Assembly (NCBI RefSeq): GCF_019703515.2
Contig: NC_059365.1
Location: forward strand, 34,615,501-34,679,500
DNA: 64,000 nucleotides
Direction of reading: 5' to 3'
From: Myxocyprinus asiaticus
Lineage: Eukaryota > Chordata > Actinopteri > Cypriniformes > Catostomidae
Position 1 is the stretch's first letter, and every line of letters begins with the position of its first letter. This document shows positions 44,058 through 55,658 of the stretch, piece after piece. Both the position numbers and the translations under genes were made by a program. The notes beneath the pieces were generated by a model that was given only the letters and a program-made list of their open reading frames with translations, had not been told where the DNA came from and made no database searches.

Positions 44058-44545
44058 GTTTCTTAATTTACTTGTTATTCAACACTGTACTTTACATGAC
44101 ACATGGTATGCTATACTTACACAAAGTTTTTATTGTGCTTTGTTTGTACTCAAAGTTTGCAGATAATCTTATTACATATTTCATTACCCATGACATTAGT
44201 CCAAACACACAGGCAAACAGTAGCCTTGCTGTGACACGATACTTATTTCACCCATCGATGCGAAAACATCAAAGCAAAGCTGCTTTTGTTTGCTCTTTCC
44301 ATCCCTGTTTTGCCTGCCCAGATGCATAGAAGGCAGTCCATCTCTTAGACTCAATGCACACAAGTTATTATCCCTCCTTATCTCAGAGCTTTACCTCTCT
44401 CTCTGCTGTGTATAAAGAGGTTTGCTCTCAACATGCACCCGCATGGTGCTTGAATCACTTAACCCATCCCGTGTTGAAGACCCAGGACCACCGCTGGCCT
44501 CAAGCGCTGAAGAGAAAGAACTCAGTGAGATGCATTAAGCTATAT
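44058..44545. other. No gene seen
   Basis: Unremarkable sequence up to the target duplication of the next element. Confidence 0.5.
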
Positions 44546-44550
44546 GTTTA

Positions 44551-44790
44551 TGTAAGGGGGGTTCAGTGGAAAGGAGAAGGCGAGAACCGGCTTGACAACT
44601 TAAATAATAGTTTAATAATAAACTTAAACAAAAAACACACAAACATAACCACACACAGGGCAGCTGCCTGTAATTCTCTCTCTCTCGAACAGTCGTCCCC
44701 GGCCACCTTTATCCCTTGCACGCCCCATTAGGCTGATTGGGGACCGGGCGTGCGTCATTCCAGCCTGGCCCCACCCTCCTCGGCTCTACA
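44551..44790 (-). repeat. LTR (first copy)
   Basis: TG...CA bounded. Includes CAGGGCAGCTGCCTGTAATT, a CT-rich run and GATTGGGGACCGGGCGTG. Shares nearly all of its length with the LTR at 45497. Confidence 0.8.
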
Positions 44791-45039
44791 CTCCTCCCGG
44801 CGTTGCCTCAGGCCGGAGAGCCCCCGGCATGACGTACATCCCCCCTTCCTCTCCGGGGGGCGTGCCTTGCACCCCGACTGCCGGCGGGTCATCCCCGCCT
44901 TCCTCGACCTGGGAGGAGACAGGAGGGGAAAAACAACAACAAAAAAACAACAAAATAGGCGAGGGAAAGGCCAACACGGAGCGACAGAGAGAGAGAGAGG
45001 AGAGAGAGAAAAATAATCTCACTCACCGGTTCTCTGATG

Positions 45040-45470
45040 CGCCATCGCGTGGTCCTCGATCACTCCTCCACCCTCTCAGGCAGATGGCAGCCGCTCCTCC
45101 CCGGGCGGACTGGAGTCAGACCTCCGACCCCCAGCGGACAGAACGCCCCTCTGCGTTCCCAGTGTCCCGTGGGGACATTCCTCTGCCCCTGGCAGCGGCC
45201 CTACCGCTCCAGGCGGTCGGGGAGTCGCTTCCCTCCTCCCCTCGTGGACGGCGGTCTTCTCTCGACCCCTCTGTATTTCTAGGGGACGGCAGGGCACTCC
45301 TCCGCCCCTGGCAGCGGCTCCATCGCTCCAGGCGGTCGGGGAGCCCAGTCCCTCTCCTCGTGGACGGCGGCCGTTCCACGCGTCTGGGTGGTCGGGCTAC
45401 TCCGTCTCCCGGTGGATGGCAGCAGCGCTCCGCTGGGTGGACGGCAGTGTCAAGGACTCTGCGACGGGCA
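45040..45470. repeat. GC-rich imperfect repeats inside the LTR element
   Basis: Recurring words CCCCTGGCAGCGGC, CGCTCCAGGCGGTCGGGGAG (twice) and GTGGACGGCGG / GTGGATGGCAG make several long but meaningless open frames on both strands. Adjacent to a GA-rich tract at 44985-45012. Resembles the minisatellite at 8695. Confidence 0.7.
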
Positions 45471-45496
45471 TCCCTCCTCCCGGGTTTTGGTACCAG

Positions 45497-45711
45497 TGTA
45501 AGGGGGGTTCAGTGGAAAGGAGGAGGCAAGAACCGGCTTGACAACTTGACAAAAAACACACAAACATAACCACACACAGGGCAGCTGCCTGTAATTCTCT
45601 CTCTCTCGAACTGTCGTCCCCGGCCGCATTTATCCCTCGCGCACCCCATCAGGCTGATTGGGGACCGGGCGTGAGTCATTCCAGCCCGGCCCCACCCTCC
45701 TCGGTTCTACA
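45497..45711 (-). repeat. LTR (second copy)
   Basis: Near-identical to the first copy apart from one internal deletion and scattered substitutions (AAGGAGGAGGCAAG versus AAGGAGAAGGCGAG). Confidence 0.8.
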
Positions 45712-45716
45712 GTTTA

Positions 45717-46400
45717 TTTTACTTTTGTGGCCATTCTCGACTCCCTGCCCAAACTCTACACACACATATTTATACACACACCAGTATTTTTAAAAGACCT
45801 TCAGTGTTTGAAAAAATATTTGTGTTTACTTGTATGAGTGATTTCTTGAGCAAAGGAAACTTACTTGATTCTTCATGACGAGCCTCTGAAAAGATGATGC
45901 ATTTTACTGAACGCTACCCAGCACAATTTAGCAAAACCTCTGCGTAATCCTTCACCACTACTGTCAGTGAGTATTAATACACAGCCTTATATAATTGCAA
46001 TTAATCAAAGTGAACCTACATTATTTTTCTGCTGTTTGTAAAGATCAATCTCTGGCACGGTCAAACATGCATTTAATTTTCTTTTGTCAGTAATCATAAA
46101 CCCTCTCTGCTAATAAATTATAACCCGATAAAAGCCTGTAAAGGGTTGTAGAGAGAGAGAGCTTATGCACTCCTGTAACGCTTCTTTGTGAAAACACATT
46201 TCTATGTAAATAAGTTCAGATTTATACAGAGTTCCCCTGAATGAGTTTATAAGACAATGATGCCAGTGGAAAAGCTTTGTCTGTATTTACTGTTTTGCAT
46301 ACCAATATACTTCATAATACAGTGAAAAATGTCAAACCCAGTCAGTCAATATGTAGACACCTTCTAATTGTCAAGTTTGGTGGTTTTAATTACACCCTTT
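45717..46400. other. No gene seen
   Basis: AT-rich, unique-looking. Confidence 0.5.
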
Positions 46401-46404
46401 ACTG

Positions 46405-47222
46405 GCAGGTGCATTACATTAAAAAGTAATGATTTACTGTAATCTAATTACTAACACACTACTTTTTAAATTCTTGTAATCAGATTACAGTTACTGACTT
46501 TCAATTAAGGTAATTACTTGTATATACATTACTTGGGTTACACATATTTCTAAAATAATATTAAGTATAAAATATTTAAAACATGAATTATGTTCATATG
46601 TATGTCTGTTTACGCTTCTGTGACAGCTAAAGGGCATGCATCCCCTAACGAGTCATTGTAAGGGAAAAACATGTATTCAGAGTGTATCACCTCCATGTGA
46701 TGATAAAAAGTAGGAAATATAAACATTATTTTGAATTTATTGAGTGGGATCTGCATTCGTGCTGCTGTTAACCAGCAAAGAGGGACTGAAGCGGTTGTCA
46801 TAATGATACAGCTGCTGAAAAAGACTTTTTACATCACAATATCTTTATTTTTTATGTACAAACATTCAGAAAATCACTAAATATCACAATCATGTTTGCA
46901 TTTTATCTGTCATAATCAATCATTAAACATCTAACCATATTACATGTTTGATAATATATAATCTGTTCCCCAATGCATATGCTGTGAAGTGTAAGGTGAG
47001 ATTTTTGTTTATTATAGTACGCATTAAAGATCTCACGCTGGGGGATCCGTTAGTACAGGAAAAAATCACATGCGAGAGGGTTAAAAGTGTTTTAGAAAGT
47101 AATTTTATAGTAATTAGTAATGTGATTACTTTTCCAATTAACTAATCAGTAAAATAATCTGATTTAGAGATGTAAATAATAATAGTTGTGGATTATGTTT
47201 TTGAGTAACTTTTCCATCACTG
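46405..47222. repeat. MITE-like element with inverted arms
   Basis: The left arm contains AAAAAGTAATGATTTACTGT and GTAATCAGATTACAGTTACT. The right arm, reverse complement of 47080-47222, contains GTGATGGAAAAGTTACTC and AAATCAGATTATTTTACTG with TAATCACATTACTAATTA. This is typical of 'GTAACT'-rich non-autonomous fish elements. The left extremity is degraded and no target duplication was found. Confidence 0.5.
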
Positions 47223-47277
47223 ATTATATCAAGCACAGAGCTACGCAATCTCCTTAGACAAGTATTTTCACTAGACT

Positions 47278-47352
47278 GGGGTGTGCCTTGTCTATTCCAG
47301 CATGACAATACCCCTGTGCATACAGTAAATACATTATTTACTGATTCTGGTG
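47278..47352 (+). pseudogene. Tc1-like transposase scrap
   Basis: VPCLFQHDNTPVHTVNTLFT is encoded at about 47282-47341. It corresponds to the FQHDNAPVH block holding the second catalytic Asp of Tc1 transposases. Nothing recognisable extends far on either side. Confidence 0.5.
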
Positions 47353-47464
47353 TCAGAAAGGGTGACAATCCTTCTGGAAATCCTCCTTCCCTCCACCTTC
47401 CAGATTCCATCTTTATTCCTAATATTTCTGTCACATTTTAATCTCCTTTTCAATAGTCCAAAGG

Positions 47465-47575
47465 TGAAGAATTAGAGCTTGAGGTGAGTCTCATCCTTGA
47501 GCCCCTCCATTGTATACAGCAAACCAAATCCGTTTAGCTTTTTCACTCAAAGATTATATGGGCATGTGAACTCGT
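47465..47575 (+). repeat. Diverged solo relative of repeat B
   Basis: GAGCCCCTCCATTGTATACA, GCAAACCAAATCCGTTTA and AGATTATATGGGCATGTGAA follow, in order, GAGCCCTCCAGTATACGGAC, GCAAGCCAAATACGTTTA and AGATTACATTAACATACGAA of B1/B2 at 40.4 and 40.7 kb. Possibly a remnant of another element of that family. Confidence 0.55.
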
Positions 47576-48496
47576 GAAGAGTAGGTTGTGAAATCTAGAC
47601 ATACAGAAATGTAAGTTGGGAGTGTTGTCCAAAAACCAGCATGGAATGAATTTGCCTTTCCATGTCAATCATTTTGAGATCCTCCATTTCTTTATTTAAA
47701 GTGTTCTGAGGGCATTGCCCTAGTTTTGAGGAAAATATTTACTCTCTCAGAAAGAGGAACTCATTACGGCTTGATTAGGAATGAAACCCATCCCTCAGGG
47801 AACATTCACAGGAAGACTTCTGAGTTCTCTCGCTCTTCAAAAGCAGTTTTTATTTGACCTTCAGAGGGTTGAGAGAGAATGGCACTCATCCATGCTGGGG
47901 GAAATGGCTTGTGAGTGAGAGAGAGAGGATTCAGTCTTTCAAATTGTGTGTTTTAGCATCTCTCTCTCTCTCGCTCTCCCTCTCTCTCTGTATAATGAAG
48001 CACCTTCCATCTCCTCGGTGAGAGATAAATGAAACCTGTCTGTGCATGTGGCTATCCACTGTGCTCTCAAGTGCATGTAGGCTCCCATCCAGTGAACTCT
48101 GACTGAAATTAAAATGTATGAGAGAAGTTTTAATAAGGGGAAAGGTAATTTGAAAAGTCTTTGGAAGTGTTCGGAAATTTATCAATAAGAGCCAGCTAGG
48201 ATTTCATGCATGGAGGCTTTTGTTGTAATTGGCTGTACCTCACTAACAGAGGTTTGACTTTAGTGATAGAAAAACACAACAGTTTTAAAACCTGATCAAC
48301 TTCTGTCCTTAGCCACACACTAAACAATCCAATCGTGGTATGCAATCTATTCATCCATATTCAGTTATCAGGACATTTTTCATACAAACTAGTGAAATAC
48401 ATTATGTCTTCAAGCCCAGCTGGTGGGTCGCGACCCAAAAAGGACAGGTTGGTTCTGATAGGCTTGCAGACAGCAAATGCAAATAATAAAATGCAA
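47576..48496. other. No gene seen
   Basis: A CT-rich run at about 47958-47990. No recognised coding region or element. Confidence 0.5.
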
Positions 48497-48504
48497 CTAA
48501 CCAT

Positions 48505-49330
48505 CAGGGTTGTGGAGTAACGAAATGCATGTTACTGGATTACGTATTTAAAATACAAAATATAAGCAACTGTATTCCACTACAGTTACAATTTAAATCA
48601 ATGGTAATTAGAATACAGTTACATTCAAAAAGTATTTCGATTACTGAAGAGATTACTTTGCATTTTATTGTCATTTGTTTTTAGATGGAAAACATTTATT
48701 CATATAACTTATATGATCCAAAGTGCATTTGAACAGCAGTGAAACACTTTCTTATGTTACATTCATACGAGCAGACAGAGAAGTACGTTTGAAGTAAGTT
48801 TGAAGTTTGGAGCAGAAGAAATAGAAATAAACCTTGTGTAAATTGTCAGCTTTACGCTAAGCTATTTCTAGCCATTTTACATGCACACGTTACCAGGCAT
48901 GATCATATTTTTTTATCAAGAAAATTCACGTTGGATCATAATTTCTTTTTTCTATTAAGACCTTTGATATAAGGGCAAAAATCATATTCTTGATTATAAT
49001 TTTTTATTGTTTTCCTGTAAAAATATTTAAAAATCCTTAAAGCAAGATCAATTAGATTTATCTTGCTTTAGAATCAACACTGCATAAGATATTTAGGTTT
49101 TTCAGAGAATTTAACGTGTATTTTTTCTTACTGTACTGGCAGAGTTTTTATAGTCAAACAAGTGAAAAAATCTACCAGTACTGAAGAAGTAATCCAAAGT
49201 ATTCAGAATACATTACTGACCTTGAGTAATCTAACGGAATATGTTACAAATTACATTTTACAGCATGTATTCTGTAATCTGTAGTGGAATACATTTCAAA
49301 AGTAACCCCCCCCCCCCCCCCACAACCCTG
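48505..49330 (-). mobile_element. hAT-type MITE, copy C, complete with 8-bp target duplication
   Basis: Inverted relative to copy A. Ends are CAGGGTTGTGGAGTAACG and CACAACCCTG. The 8-mer CTAACCAT flanks both sides (48497-48504 and 49331-49338). A run of 16 C lies in the right terminal repeat (49306-49321). Non-coding. Confidence 0.85.
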
Positions 49331-49338
49331 CTAACCAT

Positions 49339-51515
49339 ACTGCCATACTGCCATACCTGCATACATAGATAGGATAGCAAAGGCATATCAGCTTTTAAAT
49401 CAAAGGATGTTTCCAATCAAACGCTACAAATTCATCTGTCACTTGTCATCTGTCTCAACAAACTATGCAAGGTAAAATATAATACAACCCAGATTACATT
49501 AAATACAGGTTCACTTACAACAAAGATAAACATAGTTTGTGCCGACCACAATATGTTTTGTACAATTAATTATTAGCTTCAGAGAGCACGCAACCATCAT
49601 TTAGACAAAAAAAATAAATAAAAATAAAAAATAAATTGTCAATTGTCCTATTCAGCATATGTCATTCTATTAATTGTGCATATTGTTAACTCAATGCAGT
49701 GTTCTAGCCAGCTCAGTTAGTAGCATGAGAGATAGGAAGGTGACAGAAATAAACCAAATTACAGTACACTGTAATTGGTTAGCCGAACCATGAAGTATGG
49801 TGAAAAAAGTGGTAAACAAAGAAAGTGTGACATTTACAACAGAGACTTTATTTACATCTAGGACTCTGTGAAGAGGGAACAGCAAATATTGAAATCTATA
49901 ATATGATGCCTCATTCGTGAGAGCACTTTTATGCATTTGAGAACACGAGTAATGCCAGTACGCAACACAGCGCTGATTAAAGTCAGAGTCCATCGATGAC
50001 TTCAAAGATATAGGGAAACAGAAAGAGGGAGAGGCCAGGAGGATGAAATGATGGAGTAGACAGAATGATGGTTATGCGACTTGTTACAACTAGCGTATGT
50101 CTGCAACGCCGGCACTAATGGCTCCAAGACTCTGAGCGACTTGGCGGCATAATAACACAGTCTAGATTTTTCACAATTAATGCAGGACAGATCTTAATAT
50201 AGAAGGTAAACGGCGTCGGCATGGCTGCATTCGAGCCAGACAGAGTGAGAGGTGCAGGCAGAGTGAAATGGAAAGCCTGTTGAAAGCCTCTCAAGCTGGG
50301 ATGAATAAACATTCTCCCGTGTGCTCGACCCTAAAGAGTCTACTCCCATGAATAACCCATCTTGCTTCTTAGCTGCTTTGAAATTGCCTGAGATGAGCTA
50401 GTAGCATGTGTCTGTATTTTTCCAGGTTGGTTCTCTATTTTGTCTTCTCCCAAAGGCACCTCGATGATCATGGCCGAAAAGACACATAAAAAAAATTCTA
50501 GCATCTCACACAGGGCTGGTGGCAACAGTAGAGAAGATTTGTTTTTCTTCAGAAATCCCTCGACCTGCAAGTTCACTCCTGAGTGCAGGAGATGAAATCA
50601 AACAACCCACCACAGAAACATTGCGTGGACGATTTCATCACACTATTCACAGCCCTGCAAGCCTGCTGTGAAAACCTACAACATATAGCATGAAGCCCTC
50701 TAATGAAGAAGATGGCTCTGTTCCAAAACTTAGTGAGCTGCCTTTTCAAGAAGCCTTTTTAGGCATCATAGGCACACTCCCGACCGTGTTCCTAAAGGTT
50801 CTAAGATACATTCTTTTGGCCAAATTCTAAAGCGGCATCGCTTCAAATGGTTTCCACTACAAATACCATAACAAACCATCAGCTGATAACTATTACTATC
50901 ATATCTGTTTTGGTCCCTAATGGTATTCACTAGACATAACACGCCACTAATAGAAGCAATAACATTACCAGTGGAGACCCACAGGGACCATTATAGTTTC
51001 CAATAAAACCAATTTAATTCCCATTATAACCATTAAAACCATTATAATTACTCTGAGGGTTTCTCTTGTTGTCTTTTCAGCTAGATAATTAATTAAATGC
51101 AGAAAAGGATCGATAAAAATAGTTCAAATGTGTTTTATTTTTTAGTCTTAATATATATATATAAAAAATATATAATACAATTTTACCCAGTATTCGTGTG
51201 TCTGTATTCTTATGCATACTAAGTGTATTGCACTGGTAGCTTAGCAACATGCTAATGGCAAACTCCATTGACTTAAATTGTGAGTTGAGTCTCCTGTGCG
51301 CATCACATAGAGGCTCTATTTTTAATTGCTACCCATGTAAAATGTTCCAAATCAGTCATTATCCACCTATTTTCCAAACACGGAAGTGTTCTCACTCGCA
51401 TAGGTATATGTTCTTAGTGGATAATCTGATGTTTACCGCAACCAATTTGTAAAAATTATCCAAAAAAAAAAAAGCATGTGGCTCATAGTGCTGATACTTT
51501 AGAGAGTTGCAATGA
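49339..51515. other. No gene seen; longest repeat-poor stretch
   Basis: About 2.2 kb with little recognisable repeat content, only an (AAAT)n-type run near 49605-49635. Short open frames on the minus strand (for example 50576-50340) show no domain. If the window lies inside a host intron, conserved non-coding elements would be most easily found here. Confidence 0.45.
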
Positions 51516-51519
51516 CCAA

Positions 51520-51521
<2 letters not shown>

Positions 51522-51577
<56 letters not shown>

Positions 51578-51615
51578 TGTATAAATATAATAATAATTAT
51601 TATTATTATTATTAT
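51522..51615. repeat. (TA)n then (ATT)n microsatellite
   Basis: About 27 TA units, then TAATAATTATTATTATTATT. Confidence 0.95.
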
Positions 51616-52067
51616 TTGGTTACCATGAACATGAACAATAATCAAAATTATTCAAAGTGAAATAAAAAGGATTAGGCTATATAAGCAAATACTTGTGCAG
51701 GATGGGAACTATTTCTTCTTCCGCTCCTCTTAACGTGCATTAATGCTGAAAGACACAAGCCACCAAGCACTTGCGGCGTCATAACACACGTTCAAACAAG
51801 AAAGAGCAGTGCCTTGCTGTGGTAATGAGAGAAAAACAGAGAAGCTGCTTCTGAAGTAAATTCACACTTAATAACAACATATCTAAAGGTGACATTTATT
51901 ATGTGTTTGTGACATTTGTTACAAGTTTATTTAAAGTTAGAACAATGATGATGTTCTGTGTTTGTTGTTAATAAGTAATAAAAAAAATAATAAAAAAAAT
52001 AATAAGAAATAAAAAATAACCATGGTTTTAATAGAATAATAATGTAGTAACCATGATGGCTGTAGTA

Positions 52068-52101
<34 letters not shown>

Positions 52102-52495
52102 TTTTTTTTTTTTTTGTTTTTTTGTGGAAACCATGGTTTTACTACAGTAATATTGTAGTAGTAACCCTAGTTAATTTTGTTGCAACTATGGTTTAACTAA
52201 ATACCATGGTTGAACTATGGATACTGTAGTAAAATCATGGTTAATTTTTGTAAGGGTAAACAAAACAGAAGTCTAATAATTTTCTGTTTAGGCTCATAAA
52301 TGTAAATAATAATAATAATAATAATGACTTGAATTATGACTAAAATTATATTTTAAATGACCCATTTTATCCCAAGAAATCGCAAAAAAATAAATAATAG
52401 AGGTATCGGTAGTGGTATCAGTATCAACGATACTGGACTTGATATTATTGGTATTGGATGGAAAAGAAAATAAGTGGTATCGCCCATCCCTACAG
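51616..52495. repeat. Second copy of the 23.1-23.6 kb dispersed repeat, interrupted
   Basis: Same ordered landmarks as 23100-23555 (GGAACTATTTCTTCTTCCGC, GACATTTATTATGTGTTTGT, ATGATGTTCTGTG, CCCATTTTATCC, GCCCATCCC). The middle is interrupted at about 52010-52260 by a different short element. Confidence 0.6.
52012..52260. repeat. ACCATGGTTTTA-type MITE
   Basis: AACCATGGTTTTA occurs at both sides of an A-run/TA/T-run core (52065-52118). It is followed by CTACAGTAATATTGTAGTAG, ACCATGGTTGAACTATGG and AAAATCATGGTTAATTTTTG. This is a short-unit non-autonomous repeat frequent in fish. Confidence 0.6.
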
Positions 52496-52605
52496 ACTGG
52501 AACAGTCCAGCAGCAATCAGAATAATCATGTATAATAAACACGCTGTCCTCAAATCACCAGTCTTACAGTATTGTATCTTAAAACATAAAACAGGTATCA
52601 GTATA

Positions 52606-54028
52606 CAGTTGCAATAGAAATTATTCAACCCCCCTGACCAGCAATACATTCTGGTGATGTGAATTAAAACACATCAACTAAAACTTCAGTAAACAGTCAA
52701 AGTAAGTTTTTAATACACATTTGAGTGATTTTGAGAACAAAGAGTTCAGTTTACCCAAATTTTAAAATAAAAAATAACTAATTCTCTCCATAAATGTCAT
52801 GTCAAAAATATTCAACCCCCAAAGTCAATCATTTGAGGAGCATCCTTTATCCTCAATAACAGCAAATAAATGTTTCAGGTAAGTGTTCTCAGGCTTCGGA
52901 CACCTCTCTATTAGAATTTTTACACATTTCTCATGAGCAAAAGCTTCCAGCTCATTGATATTCTTTGGTTTCTGTGCTGCCACTGCTTCCTTGAAATCCC
53001 AACAAAGGTTTGCAATGGGATTTTAATGATGGACTGAAAGGGCCATTTAAGGACACTCCACGACCTATCCCTGAACCAGATTTTGGACAACTTGGATGTA
53101 TCCTTGGATGTTATTGTCTTGCTGGAAAGTCCAGTGATCACCGAGCTTCAATTTACACACTGAAAGCATCAAATCTTTCATGCCAAAATGGCCTGATACC
53201 TGAAAGAATCCATGGTGTCAGTCACATAGTCAGGATAGCCGTTTCCTGCAGCTGCAAAACACCCCCATAACAGGACTGACCCACCTCCATGCTTGACTTT
53301 GGGGATGGTGTCGTTCTTGTCATCACCTTGTCATCTTACTCCAGACATACTGCTGACCCATGGGTCTAAAACTCATTTTCAGTTTAGTGTCACACGTCTA
53401 TAAAACCTTCTTCCAGGACTCCACAGGTCTTTCCTACTTCTTTCCTATTACTTCTTGAATATTCAAGTCAACATTTCCCTTGCTGAAGTTTTGCTTTCTT
53501 CCACACCCCAAGAAGGTTGCTGTTGTACCATATTTTAAAAAATGTATGAATAGTGCTGCCAACTTTGTCTATTGGAAATTGAAGTGCCTTGGAAATGTAC
53601 TTTTAGCCATGACCTTTCTTGTGTAATGAAATAATCTCCTCTTTTAGCTTATTTTTAATTGCATTTTTTGCATAGAAATAAATTTTTACTTACAACGCTA
53701 AACTTAAATTTTAAAACTTAAATAAGTGCCATTGCAGATTGATGACTTAATTTTGTTTTAAAACAATTACTTGTGTAGCCTTACATATTTAAGAAACAGC
53801 TACATGCAATAGGGGTTGAATAATTATGACATGGCTGTATTTTAAAAAAATCCTGCTATTTACAAATATTAGGTTATATATTTGCACTATGACTTTGAAT
53901 GTGTCACTCAACTGATATAGATGTAAAGTTTAAAAATTCTGGGTCATCAGAAAAGCTTACCTTTGTATATCCTTACTGTCTTGGGGGGGGGGGGGGGGGG
54001 GGGGGTTGAATAATTTCAGTTGCAACTG
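52606..54028 (-). mobile_element. Tc1/mariner-type transposon with TA duplication, decayed
   Basis: The left end CAGTTGCAATAGAAATTATT + CAACCCCCC and the right end (reverse complement CAGTTGCAACTGAAATTATT + CAACCCCC...) are inverted repeats, each next to TA (52604-52605, 54029-54030). The right arm holds a run of 23 G (53983-54005). The transposase is on the minus strand. It inserted into sequence with GGTATCAG / GGTACCAG on its two sides, part of a dispersed repeat. Confidence 0.75.
52795..53540 (-). pseudogene. Tc1-like transposase remains
   Basis: Minus-strand blocks in shifting frames: a YGGVLQLQETAI-type stretch near 53270, KLSKIWFRDRSWSVLKWP (about 53050-53105; the family has [20 protein letters not shown]) and KEAVAAQKPKNINELEAFAH (about 52930-52990). 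Further down, LFAVIEDKGC is close to the usual C-terminus. The catalytic segments are too broken to function. The true stop of the original ORF cannot be placed exactly. Confidence 0.65.
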
Positions 54029-54030
54029 TA

Positions 54031-55479
54031 GGTACCAGCACATACCAAAAAGGAAGTATTGGTACTTGTACTCAGTCAGCAAAAAATGAGATCAAGGCAT
54101 TCTTAGTGTGTGTGTATTATATAGTACACAGTTATCAAGTTATCTTATGAACTTTAGCATGATATTCTGTGAATGTTCTGTGTATGTTGTGAAAACAATT
54201 AATCTCTGCATTATCAACTGAACGACAATATAATGTTTTTGCAGCATCTTATCTGTGCCATACTATACAGTATCTTGTCAGTTTGTCTCAGAAGGACTAT
54301 TAAACCATGACTGTAGTTAATCATCATGAATGTTACCTTGCCTGCTGCATTTTAGAATTTAAACCGCAGAGTTTAGTTAAGAGCGGTTAAGCCAATTATG
54401 TATTTATGTAATTATGTACTTTATTTGGAGTTAAATGGGACTTTTTCAGCTTTAAAAAGGAGCCATTGTCTTTTTCAGAGACAATCCTAAAATATCTTCA
54501 GATTAAAATAATTGTTTTGTCAATAGTTGTAGGGGGCTGAATGTCTCTGCAAAGAAACCTGAAAAACCTACATTGTGGATCTACCTAGGTGTGCACACGA
54601 GGGCAGCTTCATGAAGCTGTAAGGGGTATTGTTCAAGCATACTATATATAGTTAGCTTAATTAATTAAGAACAGAAGTAAATAAAACATTCCCAATAAGA
54701 TATGAAACATGATTATAATGTATGTATCTGTATTTCCACGTAGGATTGCCATTTACTTCATGGATAGCCTTTTGAGGCCATGCACAACTGGAAAAGTTGC
54801 TCATCAGGGAGGCATATGGACTGATTGAGTGTTATAACGCTCTTCAATGTGATGCTCACCCCTGGCAGATCCTACAGGAAAAATTGCCTGTCTGCATGGC
54901 TTCAAAAAGTTACAGTATATATGTATCCTTACCTTAACAGCACTTTGAGAACTTATACTTACTATCTAAAGTTTTAAGAACGTATATTTAATGAAATTGA
55001 ATTTGTGGTCTACAGTGCACCAGAAGAAATAATGGGCTCCAAGATACAGTATGAGGATGTGATAATCAGTGCAGCCTCCAGTCCAAAATAATGCTCATTT
55101 AAAGTTAACTTGGGAATGGGGCATCCCCATTTCTAATGCAGACTTATTTTGAAAAGGAATGACAGGAATTGTGAGTATACAGTAATCTCTTTAGAGGGTT
55201 GTGGTCTTATACACCAGTCATGCACATCCTTTGCATGAATTGAATGTCTGCCAAGGGCATGCATTTTGAGATGGTGAGGTGTATCGGGCCACTGGACCTT
55301 TTCTTTGTTGGCAGTGTAGCATCTCACAGTCTGAATTTCAATGTGAATTTAAGATGCCATGTCATGTCTTTTAAAGTCCTATCATGATTTTTCTGTTCAC
55401 GCAAACTGCTGGAATTGGAGTCGTAACATGCACCGGGGGCAGTACATGTCAAGGAGAGTGTTTTCCTTGCATTTGTAAC
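54031..55479. other. No gene seen
   Basis: 54030-54085 (GGTACCAGCACATACC, AAGTATTGGTACTTGTACTC) continues the repeat that the Tc1-like element entered. The rest is unremarkable. Confidence 0.45.
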
Positions 55480-55503
55480 CCTTTTTTTTTTTTTTTTTTT
55501 TTT
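55480..55503. repeat. Poly-T run
   Basis: About 22 consecutive T. Confidence 0.9.
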
Positions 55504-55611
55504 TGAGGAAAGAAAATAAACACAAACTGTGTACCGAAGGTCAACAGAAATCTGCCAGTGGCTGGTGTCAGCTGTACTTTCTATGCAATGGTACTGGCAG
55601 AGTTTCTTGGC

Positions 55612-55655
<44 letters not shown>
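55612..55655. repeat. (CA)n microsatellite
   Basis: About 21 CA units. Confidence 0.95.

Positions 55656-55658
<3 letters not shown>

Larger units (their letters stand above)
44551..45711 (-). mobile_element. Small non-autonomous LTR element (TRIM/LARD-like)
   Basis: Two direct repeats, 44551-44790 (240 bp) and 45497-45711 (215 bp), both begin TGTAAGGGGGGTTCAGTGGA and end TCCTCGG(C/T)TCTACA. They bound an internal 706 bp. The 5-mer GTTTA precedes the first (44546-44550) and follows the second (45712-45716), so this is a single insertion event. On the minus strand a tRNA-primer-like TGGTACCAAAACCCGGG lies next to one LTR (45494 downward), and a purine tract (GGGAGGAG, minus of 44791-44798) abuts the other, suggesting minus-strand polarity. 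No gag or pol is present; the interior is GC-rich and repetitive. The LTRs differ mainly by a 25-bp AT-rich stretch (about 44600-44625) lacking in the second. Confidence 0.8.

Noticed and set aside
44750..45569. Plus-strand frame of 246 codons and overlapping frames of 73-88 codons
   Set aside because: They span the GC-rich interior and LTR of a non-autonomous element; frames are open on both strands because of composition, and no gag or pol motif is present.
49691..50576. Three minus-strand frames of 65-104 codons in the repeat-poor stretch
   Set aside because: Short, no domain, no recognisable splice signals; length is within chance for 64 kb.
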